A stretch of 64,000 nt of DNA from BPGX01 sp035405785 (GTDB taxonomy: Bacteria > Bacteroidota > Bacteroidia > B-17B0 > Aurantibacillaceae). Within the stretch, counting starts at the first letter, position 1, and every line of letters starts with the position of its first letter. Below are positions 52,911 to 61,570 of this stretch, one piece after another. The notes beneath the pieces were generated by a model. It saw nothing but the letters and a program-made list of their open reading frames with translations, ran no database searches and was not told the origin of the DNA. The translations under genes and the position numbers were made by a program. The stretch is from NCBI GenBank assembly GCA_035405785.1, contig DAONJS010000011.1, forward strand, positions 1 to 64,000. The letters are read 5' to 3'.

Positions 52911-53782
52911 TTGTTTTTATTTCTACTATTCTTTTTTTTAGTTGTAACACTGCAAAAGAAGAATTGCCAAATACTCCTACAACAGGAGAAATACATATCA
53001 TTGCTGAAAATACTTTTCAATACATATTGCCACCACAAATTGATTTGTTTACATCTATTTACAAAAACACGAAAGTTTCCTATTCATTCAAAGGGGAACA
53101 AGAATGTATTCAATCATTATTAAATGATAGTTGTAAAGTTATTTTAATTAACCGTTCATTGAGTTCAGATGAAATAAAAGTTTTTGAAAAAAATAATATC
53201 ATTATTCAGCAAACACCTATTGCTTACACCGCAATAGCATTGATAGGAAAGAAGTTTAGAGAAAAAGGACTGTTGATTGATGATTTGAAAAGATATTTAG
53301 AGGGCAATGATTCTATTAAATTTGTTTTTTACAAAAAAAACAATGGTGCTATTTTGTATATGAAAGATAGTTTATTAAATGGAAAAAGTTTTGGAAAAAA
53401 TTGTTTTATAGTTGAAGATTCTGCAGAGTTTAAAAATTATTGTATAGAAAAAGATTTCATTGGTATTATAGATTATTCATTTATTTGTGATAATGATGAT
53501 AAATGGACATATCAATTAAAATTTCCAAAAAATGATACTTTGCTGATACCTATCAGAAGAACTGCTACAACACCTGCATTTTATCCAGATCAATCCAATA
53601 TCGCTACAAAAGATTATCCTTTTGTTAGAACAATATATTGCATTAGGCGAGGAGATAATTTTTCTTTAAGTGCAGGAATAGAAGCATTTTTAGCAGGAGA
53701 AAAAGGACAGATATTATTTAAAAAAATGGGATTGGTTCCAGTATTTGAAAGAGAGAGAAAAATAGAAATGAGACCTTATTGA
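52889..53782 (+). CDS. PstS-like substrate-binding lipoprotein
   Basis: The 297-residue protein has a lipobox (ILFFSC, about Cys19) and a type II periplasmic-binding-protein fold (PBP-like, phosphate-binding family). This is seen in TGEIHIIAENTFQYILPPQIDLF, then the SLLNDSCKVILINRSLSSDEIKVFEKN block. The TPIAYTAIALIGKK and DYPFVRTIYCIRRGDNF segments follow. In Bacteroidota such solitary PstS-like proteins often lie near envelope or TonB-type genes rather than with pst transporters. Its ATG overlaps the end of the DUF6089 gene by 22 nt; no downstream start keeps the signal peptide, so the overlap is accepted. Confidence 0.85.
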   Translation: MLRNWNVIVFISTILFFSCNTAKEELPNTPTTGEIHIIAENTFQYILPPQIDLFTSIYKNTKVSYSFKGEQECIQSLLNDSCKVILINRSLSSDEIKVFEKNNIIIQQTPIAYTAIALIGKKFREKGLLIDDLKRYLEGNDSIKFVFYKKNNGAILYMKDSLLNGKSFGKNCFIVEDSAEFKNYCIEKDFIGIIDYSFICDNDDKWTYQLKFPKNDTLLIPIRRTATTPAFYPDQSNIATKDYPFVRTIYCIRRGDNFSLSAGIEAFLAGEKGQILFKKMGLVPVFERERKIEMRPY

Positions 53783-53794
53783 AAAAAGAAAAAT

Positions 53795-55117
53795 TTACTT
53801 TTTCTTTGTAACTAATTTAATTGGAACTCCTGTAAAATCATATTTTTCACGAAGTTTGTTTTCTAAAAATCTTTTGTAAGATTCTGGCAGATATTGAGGT
53901 AAATTGCAAAATAATAAAAAGAGTGGTGCTCCTTCTACTTGTGTTACATATTTAATTTTAACGAATTTTCCTTTTATAGCAGGTGGTGGCGTTACATTCA
54001 TTATTTCCTGAAAAAATTCGTTGAGTTCGTGTGTTGGAATGTGTTGTTTTCTTTTTTTGCTAACATCAATAGCGGTTTCTAATAATTTTAAAAGACGAGT
54101 TTTATCTACAGCAGAAATAAAAAGTATTGGAACATCTTTGAATGGTGCAATTCTGTTTTTAATTTGATCTTCAAAATCTCTTGTTATGTTAGAATATTTT
54201 TCTTTAATCAAATCCCATTTATTAACCGCAATTACAACCCCTTTATTAGCATCAATGATGTTTTGAAATATGTGTAAATCCTGTGCTTCTATGCCTAATG
54301 TGGCATCAATCATCAATATACAAACATCACTTTGTTCAATGGCTCTGATGGTTCTAACTGTGCTATAAAATTCAATGTCTTCTTTTACTTTGCTTTTTCT
54401 TCTTAATCCTGCTGTATCTATTAACCAGCATTTTACATTAAACTTGTTGTAAAAAGTATGTATGGCATCACGGGTAGTGCCGGGAATATCTGAAACTATA
54501 TTTTTCTCTTCACCCAGCAATGCATTGACAAGAGAAGATTTTCCAACATTTGGTCTTCCTACTATTGCAATTTTAGGATACTCATCTTCTATTTTTTCAT
54601 CTGATAATTCTTTTTGAAATTTTTCTTTAATGATATCTTGGATGGATTCTAATAAATCTCCTGTTCCGCTTCCATTGATAGCAGAAATAGGATACATTTT
54701 ATCAAATCCTAATTTGTAAAAATCATAAATTGAATGTAGCAATTCAGAATTATCTACTTTATTGACAACTAATAATACTGGCTTTTGATACTTTCTTGCC
54801 ACATTAGCCACATCTTTGTCCCACTCTGTTAAACCTTCTTTTGCATCAACGGTTAATAGAATGATATTACTTTCTTCAATGGCTAATTGAACCTGTCTGT
54901 TAATATATTTTTCAAAAGCATCTTCGCTGTTAGTAATGTATCCACCTGTATCCACCAGTGTAAATTCAACTTCTCCCCATTCTACTTTTCCATAGTGTCT
55001 GTCTCTTGTAACACCCGGCGTTTCGTCAACAATAGCATCATTAGTTTTAGTAAGACGATTAAATAAAGTTGATTTTCCAACATTTGGACGACCTATAATA
55101 GATACTATAACAGACAT
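53795..55117 (-). CDS. der: Ribosome-associated GTPase Der (EngA)
   Basis: Der is an essential GTPase for 50S maturation. The protein has 440 residues and two G domains. The first has GRPNVGKSTLFNRLT near residue 8, DTPGVTRD and NKVD. The second has GRPNVGKSSLVNALL near 186, DIPGTTRD and NKWD. A KH-like C-terminal domain (about 350-440) follows. The gene is monocistronic, divergent in layout from nothing but followed by the convergent PstS-like gene 12 nt away. Its immediate upstream region is the repeat-rich stretch at 55125-55200. Confidence 0.97.
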   Translation of the reverse strand: MSVIVSIIGRPNVGKSTLFNRLTKTNDAIVDETPGVTRDRHYGKVEWGEVEFTLVDTGGYITNSEDAFEKYINRQVQLAIEESNIILLTVDAKEGLTEWDKDVANVARKYQKPVLLVVNKVDNSELLHSIYDFYKLGFDKMYPISAINGSGTGDLLESIQDIIKEKFQKELSDEKIEDEYPKIAIVGRPNVGKSSLVNALLGEEKNIVSDIPGTTRDAIHTFYNKFNVKCWLIDTAGLRRKSKVKEDIEFYSTVRTIRAIEQSDVCILMIDATLGIEAQDLHIFQNIIDANKGVVIAVNKWDLIKEKYSNITRDFEDQIKNRIAPFKDVPILFISAVDKTRLLKLLETAIDVSKKRKQHIPTHELNEFFQEIMNVTPPPAIKGKFVKIKYVTQVEGAPLFLLFCNLPQYLPESYKRFLENKLREKYDFTGVPIKLVTKKK

Positions 55118-55124
55118 TTTTTAT

Positions 55125-55200
55125 TAGTTTTGAGTTGTGAGTTTTGAGTGCTGACGCTCTCGGTCAGCATTTTGAGTTAGGGGCAATTCATGAATTGCCC
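55125..55200. repeat. Repeat-rich intergenic stretch with two hairpins
   Basis: The stretch holds a TAGTTTTGAGT unit (55125-55135) and a degenerate second copy. A hairpin follows at 55149-55169 (TGCTGAC, loop GCTCTCG, GTCAGCA), and then a perfect 20-bp palindrome at 55181-55200 (GGGCAATTCA and TGAATTGCCC). The first hairpin has a second copy at 59826-59846. The palindrome may also act as a terminator or transcription barrier between the glycosyltransferase and der genes. Confidence 0.7.
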
Positions 55201-55245
55201 TTACATTTATAATTTTGATAAATTCAATTTGTATTAATAAAAAAA

Positions 55246-56457
55246 TTAGCACACTAATTTATTACATATTTGTTGATATAGTTTTACCAAAGGCAAATAT
55301 ACTTTTTCTTTACTGAAATTTTCTTCTGCAAATTTTCTTGCTTCCTGTTGAATACTTTTTACTTTGTTTGGGTTATCTAATAAATCTAAAATTTCTTTGG
55401 CAAAATCTTCGGGTGTATCAGCAATGATGATGTTTTTATTGTGTTCACAAGGAATACCTTCGGCTCCAACGCTTGTAGAAATGATACATTTTCCATAAGC
55501 CATTCCTTCTATAATACGAACACGAATACCGCTTCCTGCTAATAATGGCACAATTGTAATTGCATATTGATGATACAATTCTTTTGTATCTGGCACATCA
55601 GAATAAAAACGAACATTTTTTACCTGAAAATCTTTGAGCCATTGAGGAATTTTTTTTCCTGCAACAATAAGTTGAACATCGTTTTTTCTTTCTACTACTT
55701 TTGGCCAAACATTTTCTAAAAACCATACCACTCCCTGCTGATTTGGTATCCAATCTAATGAACCTAAATAAAATATAGTGTTTAATTTTTGTTGTTCAAA
55801 AGATATGATTTCAAAATTTTGCATGTCTAATCCATTTGGAGTAACTACAATAGGTTTATCAGGAAACAAAGATAAAATAAATTGCTTGTCTTGTTCTGTT
55901 ACTGCAGTTATCGCATCTACATTTTTAAAAATACTTTCTTCAAATTTTTTTAATCTTTTAGTTTGAATATTTAAATACCACTTTTTAAAGATATTTTTTT
56001 CATGATTGCAAACTCTTTCCCATATTTGATATTCAATATTATGAGCACTCAAAACTATTTTGTTAGTGTATTTTTTAATCAAAGGTAAATAAACTGCAGA
56101 AAAAATACTTTCTAATTGAACAATATCATAATTATTTTTAGTGAGTATCTCTTCTAATTTTTTTTCAAAATTTTTGTCAATAAAGCGAGTTACAAAATAA
56201 GATTCTTTTTGAAAAAGTAAATTATAAATTAAAGGTAATATCTTGACATTAGTATCAATTGTAACAGCATCTATGTAATTTATTTTCTTTGGAACAAGAA
56301 ATTTTTCCAATGGTCTAAAAATTTTTGTTGGATTCATCAACAAAACATCTAACTGGATATTATTTGATAAAAGTCCTTCTATCATTGTATAAATGCCCAT
56401 TTTTCCTCCATCATCAGGGGGATAAGGATTTTTATGTGCTATTAAAAGAACCTTCAC
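55246..56457 (-). CDS. GT4-type glycosyltransferase
   Basis: This 403-residue GT-B enzyme begins with KVLLIAHKNPYPPDDGGKMGIYTMIEGLL, the loop found in sugar-transferring GT4 proteins. The C-terminal nucleotide-sugar site is AGSGIRVRIIEGMAYGKCIISTSVGAEGIPC (about 325-355), with the conserved Glu in IIEGMA. It probably adds a sugar to a lipid-linked or protein-linked glycan at the cytoplasmic face. It overlaps the LptF/G-type gene by 4 bp, linking it to lipopolysaccharide or envelope transport. Donor and acceptor are unknown. Confidence 0.9.
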   Translation of the reverse strand: MKVLLIAHKNPYPPDDGGKMGIYTMIEGLLSNNIQLDVLLMNPTKIFRPLEKFLVPKKINYIDAVTIDTNVKILPLIYNLLFQKESYFVTRFIDKNFEKKLEEILTKNNYDIVQLESIFSAVYLPLIKKYTNKIVLSAHNIEYQIWERVCNHEKNIFKKWYLNIQTKRLKKFEESIFKNVDAITAVTEQDKQFILSLFPDKPIVVTPNGLDMQNFEIISFEQQKLNTIFYLGSLDWIPNQQGVVWFLENVWPKVVERKNDVQLIVAGKKIPQWLKDFQVKNVRFYSDVPDTKELYHQYAITIVPLLAGSGIRVRIIEGMAYGKCIISTSVGAEGIPCEHNKNIIIADTPEDFAKEILDLLDNPNKVKSIQQEARKFAEENFSKEKVYLPLVKLYQQICNKLVC

Positions 56458-57884
56458 GATTTAGAATTTTTTATTTTAAGTTGAAATAATGATTTTATTT
56501 TTTGAAAATACCAATCAATATCAAAAAGAGCAGAATCATTAGCGGCTTTGTATGTAAGAAAAATTCCTATCAATAAAAAAACAAACAAAGGCAACCACAT
56601 TGCAATATACGCAGGTAAAATCATTTCAATAGCCATACTTCTTAAAGAATCAGTAAGAATCATATACAAAATGAAAAACAATGTAGCCACTACTACAGGC
56701 AAGCCCAATCCTCCTTTGCGAATAATTGAACCTAATGGTGCTCCTACAAAAAACAATATTATACAAGCCAATGATACAACCATTCTTTCGTGCCACGAAA
56801 CTTTATATTCTGTTATTCTTCTTGATAATCCCTGAATAGAAAGCATTTGAGATTCTAAAAAAGCAGAAACTGATCTCCAGTGATTTAATTTCATTTCAAC
56901 AAACATATTCTTTTCAGTAGGGGCTAATTGTTTAATAATACTATCTGCCTCCACACAATTATTGATGGTGTCGTTTTTAATTGTATTGAAAAAAAAGTAA
57001 TTTTTCAATTGACTATAAATAGCGAGATGTTGATTGTTTAATAAATTATTCAAAGAATCTATTTCATTATCAATTTCCCACATATTCATCATTTCATAGT
57101 TTTGCTTAAAAAGATTTTTATCTGTTCGTTTAAGTTTAAATCCCATTAAATCTATGTTAATTTCCATTTCTTTGAATTGCATAATACTTAAAGGAAAATT
57201 AGTATTAGAATTTTCATTTTGTATATTTTCATAACGACTGCCATTAAATAAGCGAAGCACTAAATAATTTGTATCGGATGTAGTGAACATATAACCACTA
57301 TCTGCATACAATTGAATATTGTTGCCCACTCCATTTGAATGGTCATAAATAAGAATACCTTTCAAACTATGCCCATCAGGATATTTTTTTTCTACACGAA
57401 TAGAAAAATTTTCAATTTGATTGTAAAACACTTTTTCTTTTATGCTGACTGATGGCTTTGTTTGACGAATATCAAATAATAATGATTGAGATTCTAACAT
57501 TAATTTTGGTAAAACAAAATTATTAAAAGTAAAAGTAAATGCGGCAAAAAGAATCATCAAAATCACAAGTGGATAAAATATCCTAAACAAAGAAATACCA
57601 GAACTTTTCATTGCTGCCAACTCATAGTTTTCAGATAAATTTCCAAGCGTCATAATAGATGCCAATAATACTGCAAGTGGAATGCACTTTGGAATAATAG
57701 CAAGAAAAGCATAAGTAAATAATTGTATTAATACCCACGTGCTTAATCCCTTTCCAATAAAATCATCTAAATATGTAATAACAATTTCTACAAGAAAAAA
57801 TAAAAATGTTGCCACAAATAATGTGATAAAAAAAGGTGGTAAGAAAGAACGAATAAGCAGTAAGTGTAATTTTTTCACAACCAA
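56454..57884 (-). CDS. LptF/LptG family permease
   Basis: This 476-residue inner-membrane protein belongs to the LptF/LptG family, which extracts lipopolysaccharide from the inner membrane with the LptB ATPase. Its first helices (about 12-35 and 55-110, RSFLPPFFITLFVATFLFFLVEIVITYLDDFIGKG) and the last three (about 370-465) bracket a large periplasmic beta-jellyroll domain. The length fits the longer Bacteroidota LptF/G form. It is followed with a 4-bp overlap by a glycosyltransferase, supporting an LPS link. It starts about 45 nt after ftcD. Confidence 0.9.
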   Translation of the reverse strand: MVVKKLHLLLIRSFLPPFFITLFVATFLFFLVEIVITYLDDFIGKGLSTWVLIQLFTYAFLAIIPKCIPLAVLLASIMTLGNLSENYELAAMKSSGISLFRIFYPLVILMILFAAFTFTFNNFVLPKLMLESQSLLFDIRQTKPSVSIKEKVFYNQIENFSIRVEKKYPDGHSLKGILIYDHSNGVGNNIQLYADSGYMFTTSDTNYLVLRLFNGSRYENIQNENSNTNFPLSIMQFKEMEINIDLMGFKLKRTDKNLFKQNYEMMNMWEIDNEIDSLNNLLNNQHLAIYSQLKNYFFFNTIKNDTINNCVEADSIIKQLAPTEKNMFVEMKLNHWRSVSAFLESQMLSIQGLSRRITEYKVSWHERMVVSLACIILFFVGAPLGSIIRKGGLGLPVVVATLFFILYMILTDSLRSMAIEMILPAYIAMWLPLFVFLLIGIFLTYKAANDSALFDIDWYFQKIKSLFQLKIKNSKS

Positions 57885-57929
57885 TAAATTGGGCTCAAAG
57901 ATAGAAATAATATGGGCTTTTGAATGTGT

Positions 57930-59624
57930 TTAATTTCCCGACATTCTTTGATTTACAATTTGACGAATGGTTTTTTCTTTTTCTTCAATTAGTTTTTCCA
58001 TTTCCTGCACCTGATTTAAAATTTCTTTTACGCCTTCTCTATTCAATATACTTTGTGCATTAATTTTGACATTCATTGCGGCTCCTAATACAGCAGTTCG
58101 AATACACAATGCACCAACGCCCGCATCTGACACAGAATTTGGATTTCCTTTTTCTGCCATAGATTGAATATAGTCCATACATTGCATACCAATTTTCATT
58201 GTTTCAAAAGGCACCATCATTGCTTTATAAGTAGCGTCTTCAATGGCTTTTTTACGAATAGATTTTTCTTCATCGGTATTTTTAGGCAATTCAAATGCTT
58301 TCATTACTTCGTTGAATGCAAGTGTATCTCTGTCAATTAGTTTTAATAAATAATCTTTTGATGATTGTAATTTTTCTGCAAAATCTGAAAACCATTCAGT
58401 TTGCGATTCCCAACCTTTTTTGTTTGCAGAAAGATTGGCTACCATTGCACCAAGTGCGGCTCCCAAAGCCCCGCATAAAGCAGACACAGAACCTCCGCCG
58501 GGTGCAGGAGATTCTGATGCAGTAGTATCTGTAAAATCCCGAACAGTTTTTGAAACAAGAACACTTTCGTTTTTATCTGCTATTAGATATTCTATTATTC
58601 TTTCTTCAGGATTAAAAGGTTTTAGTTCATCTAAACCTAATGTTTTAACGGCAATTCTGACACACTCTCTTTCACTTACACCTGTAGATAAACCTTGTTT
58701 TTTCAAGAAATATCTACCAGCATCTACAAGAGATTTTAATGGAATAAGACCAACTAATTCTGAACCTGTAACACGCAAGCCCCTTTTTTCAGCACTAATA
58801 CAACATGCTTCAAATGCTTTGTGTAATGGCGTTACATCTATATCAGTTAAGTTCATGGATACCTGTGCAATTCCATATTCTTCAATATACCAACCGATTG
58901 CTTTTACTGCTTTGCACATTCCCGGTTGAATTTTGGGCGTGCCATCTTCGTTGTAAATAATTTTTCCATTAGGATTATTGTTTTCTCTCATTACTCTGCC
59001 GGCTTCACGCACATCAAAAGCAACAGAATTAGCACGGCGAACAGAAGTAGTATTGAGATTTACATTGTAAGCAATCAAAAATTTACGAGCACCTATTACT
59101 GTTGCTCCTCTTTTAGCATCCATTACATCTGGTCCAAAATCAGGTTTCCACTCTGATTGTTTAATTTTTTCAAAGAATCCTTCATATTCACCCGCACGAA
59201 TAACTGATAAGTTTTTTCTATATTCTTTTGGTTGAGCATATTCATATAAGTATACTGGTATTTTTAATTCATTCCCCACTCTTTCTGCTAACTGAACAGC
59301 ATATTTTACAGTTTCTTCCATTGTTATATCTCTGATGGGCACAAGGGGACAAACATCTGTAGCTCCCATTCTTGGATGCTCTCCTTTGTGATGTCGCATA
59401 TCAATTAATTCGCCTGCAGTTTTAATACCTTGAAAAGCGGCTTCTACAACAGATTCAGGCGTTCCTACAAAAGTTACAACAGTTCTATTTGTGGCAGCAC
59501 CCATATCTACATTTAATACTTTTACGCCTTCAACCTGTGCAATACTTTGAACAATAGCATCAATAATTTGTTTGTTTTTTCCTTCACTAAAATTTGGAAC
59601 ACATTCAATTAATGGTTGTTTCAT
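57930..59624 (-). CDS. ftcD: Bifunctional glutamate formimidoyltransferase / formimidoyltetrahydrofolate cyclodeaminase
   Basis: This 564-residue protein fuses both activities of histidine-derived one-carbon recovery. The formiminotransferase domain spans about 1-300 (IECVPNFSEGKNKQIIDAIVQ, MRHHKGEHPRMGATDVCPLVPI). The cyclodeaminase domain spans about 365-555 (FTDTTASESPAPGGGSVSALCGALGAALGAMVANLS). It moves the formimino group of formiminoglutamate to tetrahydrofolate, releasing ammonia. The other histidine-utilisation genes are not in this window. A -7 box lies just upstream, beside the repeat-rich gap. Confidence 0.96.
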   Translation of the reverse strand: MKQPLIECVPNFSEGKNKQIIDAIVQSIAQVEGVKVLNVDMGAATNRTVVTFVGTPESVVEAAFQGIKTAGELIDMRHHKGEHPRMGATDVCPLVPIRDITMEETVKYAVQLAERVGNELKIPVYLYEYAQPKEYRKNLSVIRAGEYEGFFEKIKQSEWKPDFGPDVMDAKRGATVIGARKFLIAYNVNLNTTSVRRANSVAFDVREAGRVMRENNNPNGKIIYNEDGTPKIQPGMCKAVKAIGWYIEEYGIAQVSMNLTDIDVTPLHKAFEACCISAEKRGLRVTGSELVGLIPLKSLVDAGRYFLKKQGLSTGVSERECVRIAVKTLGLDELKPFNPEERIIEYLIADKNESVLVSKTVRDFTDTTASESPAPGGGSVSALCGALGAALGAMVANLSANKKGWESQTEWFSDFAEKLQSSKDYLLKLIDRDTLAFNEVMKAFELPKNTDEEKSIRKKAIEDATYKAMMVPFETMKIGMQCMDYIQSMAEKGNPNSVSDAGVGALCIRTAVLGAAMNVKINAQSILNREGVKEILNQVQEMEKLIEEKEKTIRQIVNQRMSGN

Positions 59625-59637
59625 AAATGTTTTTTGG

Positions 59638-59645
59638 CAAATCTA
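59638..59645 (-). promoter_or_regulatory. -7 box of ftcD
   Basis: The minus strand reads TAGATTTG 14-21 nt before the start codon at 59624. The likely -33 area falls in the TAGTTTTGAGT repeat; no clear TTTG is seen at standard spacing. Confidence 0.5.
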
Positions 59646-59653
59646 CATAAATT

Positions 59654-59950
59654 TAGTTTTGAGTTTTTAATTTTGAGTTTTTAGTAAAGTTTTTATTCTT
59701 CTCGTTACTATTCACACAATACTATTATTTGCACCACATAGGCACATTAGGTCACATTAGGAAAGCACATAGTTTTTAATGAATATTCTATGTGAAAATC
59801 TAAGTGTTCTATGTTTCTATTGTGGTGCCGACGCTTTCGGTCGGCATGCTGATATTTATCGTCAGCATTCAATTTAATAGATTTCTTTTATTGGTGCTGA
59901 ATAGTAACCTCTTCACAAATCATTAACTTAAAACTAAGCACTCAAAACTA
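59654..59950. repeat. Composite palindromic intergenic element
   Basis: The 323-nt gap between ftcD and the M23 peptidase gene is almost entirely repeat. TAGTTTTGAGT at 59654-59664 faces its inverted copy at 59940-59950. Inside are 11-bp perfect inverted ends GTTACTATTCA (59704-59714) and TGAATAGTAAC (59898-59908). Nested in these are GCACCACA/TGTGGTGC (59731-59738 and 59821-59828), CACATAG/CTATGTG (59766-59772 and 59788-59794) and two hairpins at 59826-59846 and 59846-59868. No ORF or transposase is present. Confidence 0.75.
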
Positions 59951-61564
59951 AAAACTAAATATTATTTTGTATGACTTTTGTGTGAAGTTATTTACAATAT
60001 CTGTAAGTGTAATCTGAATAAAATTTTCATCTGTTGCAATTAATTCAGATGGTAATTCTGCAACTATCAAGCCCTTTGATGCATAGTAATAGGATTTACA
60101 AAATTGTGAATTAAAATACACGGTATAATTTTTTATTGTTGTATTGTCAGAAACCTTAAAATAAATTTTGTTTTGTTGTGATGTAAGTATTATTGCTTTC
60201 TTTTTTGTATTTAAATGTAATGGTTTTACTGTAGGGCTTTTTAAATCGGTATATAAATAAAAATTTGAAAGTTCTTTTACAGAGAAGTAAATTTTATTCA
60301 CATTAAAGGAATCGGGAATATAATATCTTGAATGGCTTGCAAGCACTGTTTTATTAAGTTCTGACAAATTGAGATGATGCGAAATAGCAAGTTTTGCAGG
60401 AAATTTTAAAGGTAAGGGTGTGTGCGTAAATTGAATTTGTTTTTTTTCTTGATTGTAAAAAATTTTTGCATCTATATCATTAAATAATGATTTTTCTGGA
60501 ATAAAAAGTTCAAAATATTGGTTTTTAATATGTGTAGGTTGGTTGCATAAAATAAGATTTTTGATACTAATTTTTTTGAAGGTTGGTTGTTGTCTTGTTT
60601 TAATAAATAATATTGTATCCACACAATTATTACTTTCATCACAGAATGAAATTTTTAATGTATGATAATTTGTATCTTTTAAGATAATACGACCTTTGTT
60701 AATTAAAGTGTCGTAAAAAAAATTAGGATATAAATGTGACGTAAAACATTTTTGAAAAATTTGATTATGGACTTTTTCAGAATAATAGGATACATAAATG
60801 GTATTATCAAAAGTAATTTGATGTAAACGATGTTGATAAATTTTTTGATTATCTAAATAAATAGAAACTTTGTAGATATTATTTGGATTGCCTTTTGGAT
60901 AAATTTTATCTATACCTGAAAATGCAATACCTGTAATTGATGGAACAATTATAGAGTCGGATTTTTTATTTGTAAAAATTGGTTTTGGTGAAATAGTATC
61001 TGATAAATCATAGAATATAATTTTATGAATAACAGGTTTTGTAGTATCTTTAATATCAAAGTAAAAAAATGGATTGATAGGAATTTCGGTTAATTCGTCT
61101 CTTAATTCAAAATGTAAATGTGGACCTGTTGAACTGCCTGTATTTCCTGAATATCCGATTATTTCATTAGATTTTATTTTAATTAAATTTTCTGGTAATA
61201 AAGTATCAATGTTATTTGAATGATAATTTTTTTGATAATTAAAAACAAAGTTTTCTATTTTATCTGAAAAACTATTGAGATGTGCATAAACACTCAATAA
61301 ACCATTTGGATGATGGATATAAAGGACTTTTCCAAAACCAGCAGGACTAACTTTTATACGATAAATATAACCTTCACTTATTGATTTTACAGGATAATTT
61401 TCTTTTCCTTTTGTAGAAAAATCAAGACCTTGATGAAAGTGATTATTTCTTATTTCACCAAAATTTCCTGTAATGTCAACGGTATCTATTGGAAAAGAAA
61501 ATTTTTGTTGAGAAAAAATAAATTCAGATAAAAAAACAATAGAGAAAAATATAAACCACCGCAT
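59948..61564 (-). CDS. M23-family (LytM-type) metallopeptidase
   Basis: The 538-residue protein has a signal peptide ending FIFSQQ. The M23 domain is at the N-terminus (about 25-160): zinc ligands His44 and Asp48 in NHFHQGLDF, and His149/His151 in TGPHLHFE, with YAHL (His95) between. All are present, so it should be an active cell-wall endopeptidase. The ~380 residues after it are beta-rich Ig-like segments of unknown role; most M23 proteins lack them. The stop codon lies within a TAGTTTTGAGT-type repeat. The gene follows the histidine kinase by 6 nt. Confidence 0.9.
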   Translation of the reverse strand: MRWFIFFSIVFLSEFIFSQQKFSFPIDTVDITGNFGEIRNNHFHQGLDFSTKGKENYPVKSISEGYIYRIKVSPAGFGKVLYIHHPNGLLSVYAHLNSFSDKIENFVFNYQKNYHSNNIDTLLPENLIKIKSNEIIGYSGNTGSSTGPHLHFELRDELTEIPINPFFYFDIKDTTKPVIHKIIFYDLSDTISPKPIFTNKKSDSIIVPSITGIAFSGIDKIYPKGNPNNIYKVSIYLDNQKIYQHRLHQITFDNTIYVSYYSEKVHNQIFQKCFTSHLYPNFFYDTLINKGRIILKDTNYHTLKISFCDESNNCVDTILFIKTRQQPTFKKISIKNLILCNQPTHIKNQYFELFIPEKSLFNDIDAKIFYNQEKKQIQFTHTPLPLKFPAKLAISHHLNLSELNKTVLASHSRYYIPDSFNVNKIYFSVKELSNFYLYTDLKSPTVKPLHLNTKKKAIILTSQQNKIYFKVSDNTTIKNYTVYFNSQFCKSYYYASKGLIVAELPSELIATDENFIQITLTDIVNNFTQKSYKIIFSF

Positions 61565-61570
61565 TTTGAA

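Noticed and set aside
58420..58929. 169-codon open frame on the plus strand inside ftcD
   Set aside because: It is antisense to a well-conserved enzyme, has no promoter and encodes no recognisable motif.
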